Shown: positions 21,306 through 21,678 of the stretch, piece by piece
How the letters are laid out: every line of letters begins with the position of its first letter
Position numbering within the stretch: position 1 is the first letter of the stretch
From: DASYXW01 sp035934405
GTDB taxonomy: Bacteria > Acidobacteriota > Terriglobia > UBA7540
Direction of reading: 5' to 3'
DNA length: 21,678 nt
NCBI GenBank assembly: GCA_035934405.1
Contig: DASYXW010000019.1
Location: 1-21,678 of the forward strand
Program-made: the position numbers and the translations under genes
Notes under the pieces: model-generated
Seen by the model: the letters and a program-made list of their open reading frames with translations, nothing else
Databases searched by the model: none
Told to the model about the DNA's origin: nothing

Positions 21306-21678
21306 GAACCCGGCTGGCGCTCTGGAACCTTGCATCTGGAATCTTGAATTCTCAATCTTAGATTCCGAATCTCAAATCTCAAATCCCGGCCGGCCTGGTG
21401 GCGCATACGTCCCGACGCCCTCCCCGGCGCGGGTGGCACATATTTCGTCGCTGTTTGGCTCGCCGTGGCGGGTATGCGATTACGCATCGCGGCGCTCTGG
21501 AGTGCGGCGGCTTGCCGCCGCTTTCCGCGAGCGAGCTTGCTCGCGGGCGGGTGGCGCAAACATCGTTTTCTGATGTCTGCGAATCCCGGGTGGCGCATAC
21601 GTCCCGACGCCTTTTGTCGGGATGTATGCGATCTCTCCGGCTGGCGCTCTGGAACCTTGCATCTGGAATCTGGAATTC
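21306..21678. repeat. Repeat mosaic downstream of the winged-helix gene: 42-base direct repeats enclosing REP-like hairpins
   Basis: A 42-base sequence at 21310-21351 (CCGGCTGGCGCTCTGG, then CATCTGGAAT words) recurs at 21637-21678 with one mismatch. Between them are word repeats with GGAATCT (21338-21344) facing AGATTCC (21359-21365), four GGTGGC(G/A)CA-type units (near 21395, 21430, 21550 and 21589), and hairpins GCGGCGGC/GCCGCCGC (21504-21521), CGCGAGC/GCTCGCG (21526-21545) and a 15-pair stem at 21594-21630 with one mismatch. Open frames across it look spurious. The window ends inside the second direct repeat. Confidence 0.7.

Noticed and set aside
21480..21662. Open frames in the terminal repeat mosaic
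   Set aside because: They are translations of REP-like palindromes (strings like AALW, CRRFP), a common source of spurious proteins, with no ribosome-binding site.

Overview
The window is GC-rich, densely coded chromosomal DNA, most likely from a soil or sediment Acidobacteriota (Terriglobia-like) genome or MAG. This assignment is inference from a gene set that family commonly carries (a Gloeo/Verruco-repeat protein, a DUF1080 protein, an exported M1 peptidase, PIG-L) and from many intergenic palindromes and short 'word' repeats. There is no rRNA or tRNA to confirm it. No phage, insertion sequence, CRISPR array or defence locus is visible.

Layout. 1-1667 (minus): a TetR regulator followed by an HlyD-type adaptor cut by the window edge; the promoter and a perfect dyad operator abut the tetR start. 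1684-2040: a mosaic of palindromes bounded by imperfect terminal inverted repeats. 2140-3600 (plus): an exported seven-repeat GloVer protein with a TIG domain. 3662-3754: a MITE-like palindrome. 3959-7012 (plus): a secreted M1 metallopeptidase and a six-helix membrane protein. 7057-7722 (minus): a DUF1080 protein. 7856-9576 (plus): a PIG-L deacetylase and a small exported protein. 9666-13419 (minus): two half-transporters of a heterodimeric ABC exporter. 13494-14965 (minus): a small TfoX/YjbR-like protein translationally coupled to a ThiF/MoeB-like E1 enzyme. 15136-17615 (plus): pcm, a family 2 glycosyltransferase and a two-domain rhodanese. 17748-20698 (minus): rsmD and recG with a repeat-bounded remnant gene between them. 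21042-21305 (plus): a winged-helix protein. 21306-21678: a repeat mosaic.

Most genes are housekeeping or ordinary accessory genes, and the clear working pairs are TetR/HlyD, the two ABC halves and the TfoX-like/MoeB pair. The unusual content is the repeat population. Several spacers contain two facing arms built from the same short, tandemly repeated words. One such pair encloses a truncated gene for a 23S-rRNA-intervening-sequence (four-helix-bundle) protein, wedged exactly between the recG stop and the rsmD start. Another is read into the C-terminus of Pcm. A separate palindrome family is inserted in frame in the linker of one ABC half-transporter. A third palindrome family near 17633 and 21594 shows compensatory base changes. 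The best candidate for something undescribed is therefore a class of small non-autonomous elements made of facing word-repeat arms, possibly mobilised by or derived from four-helix-bundle-protein genes. This is a hypothesis from sequence reading only.
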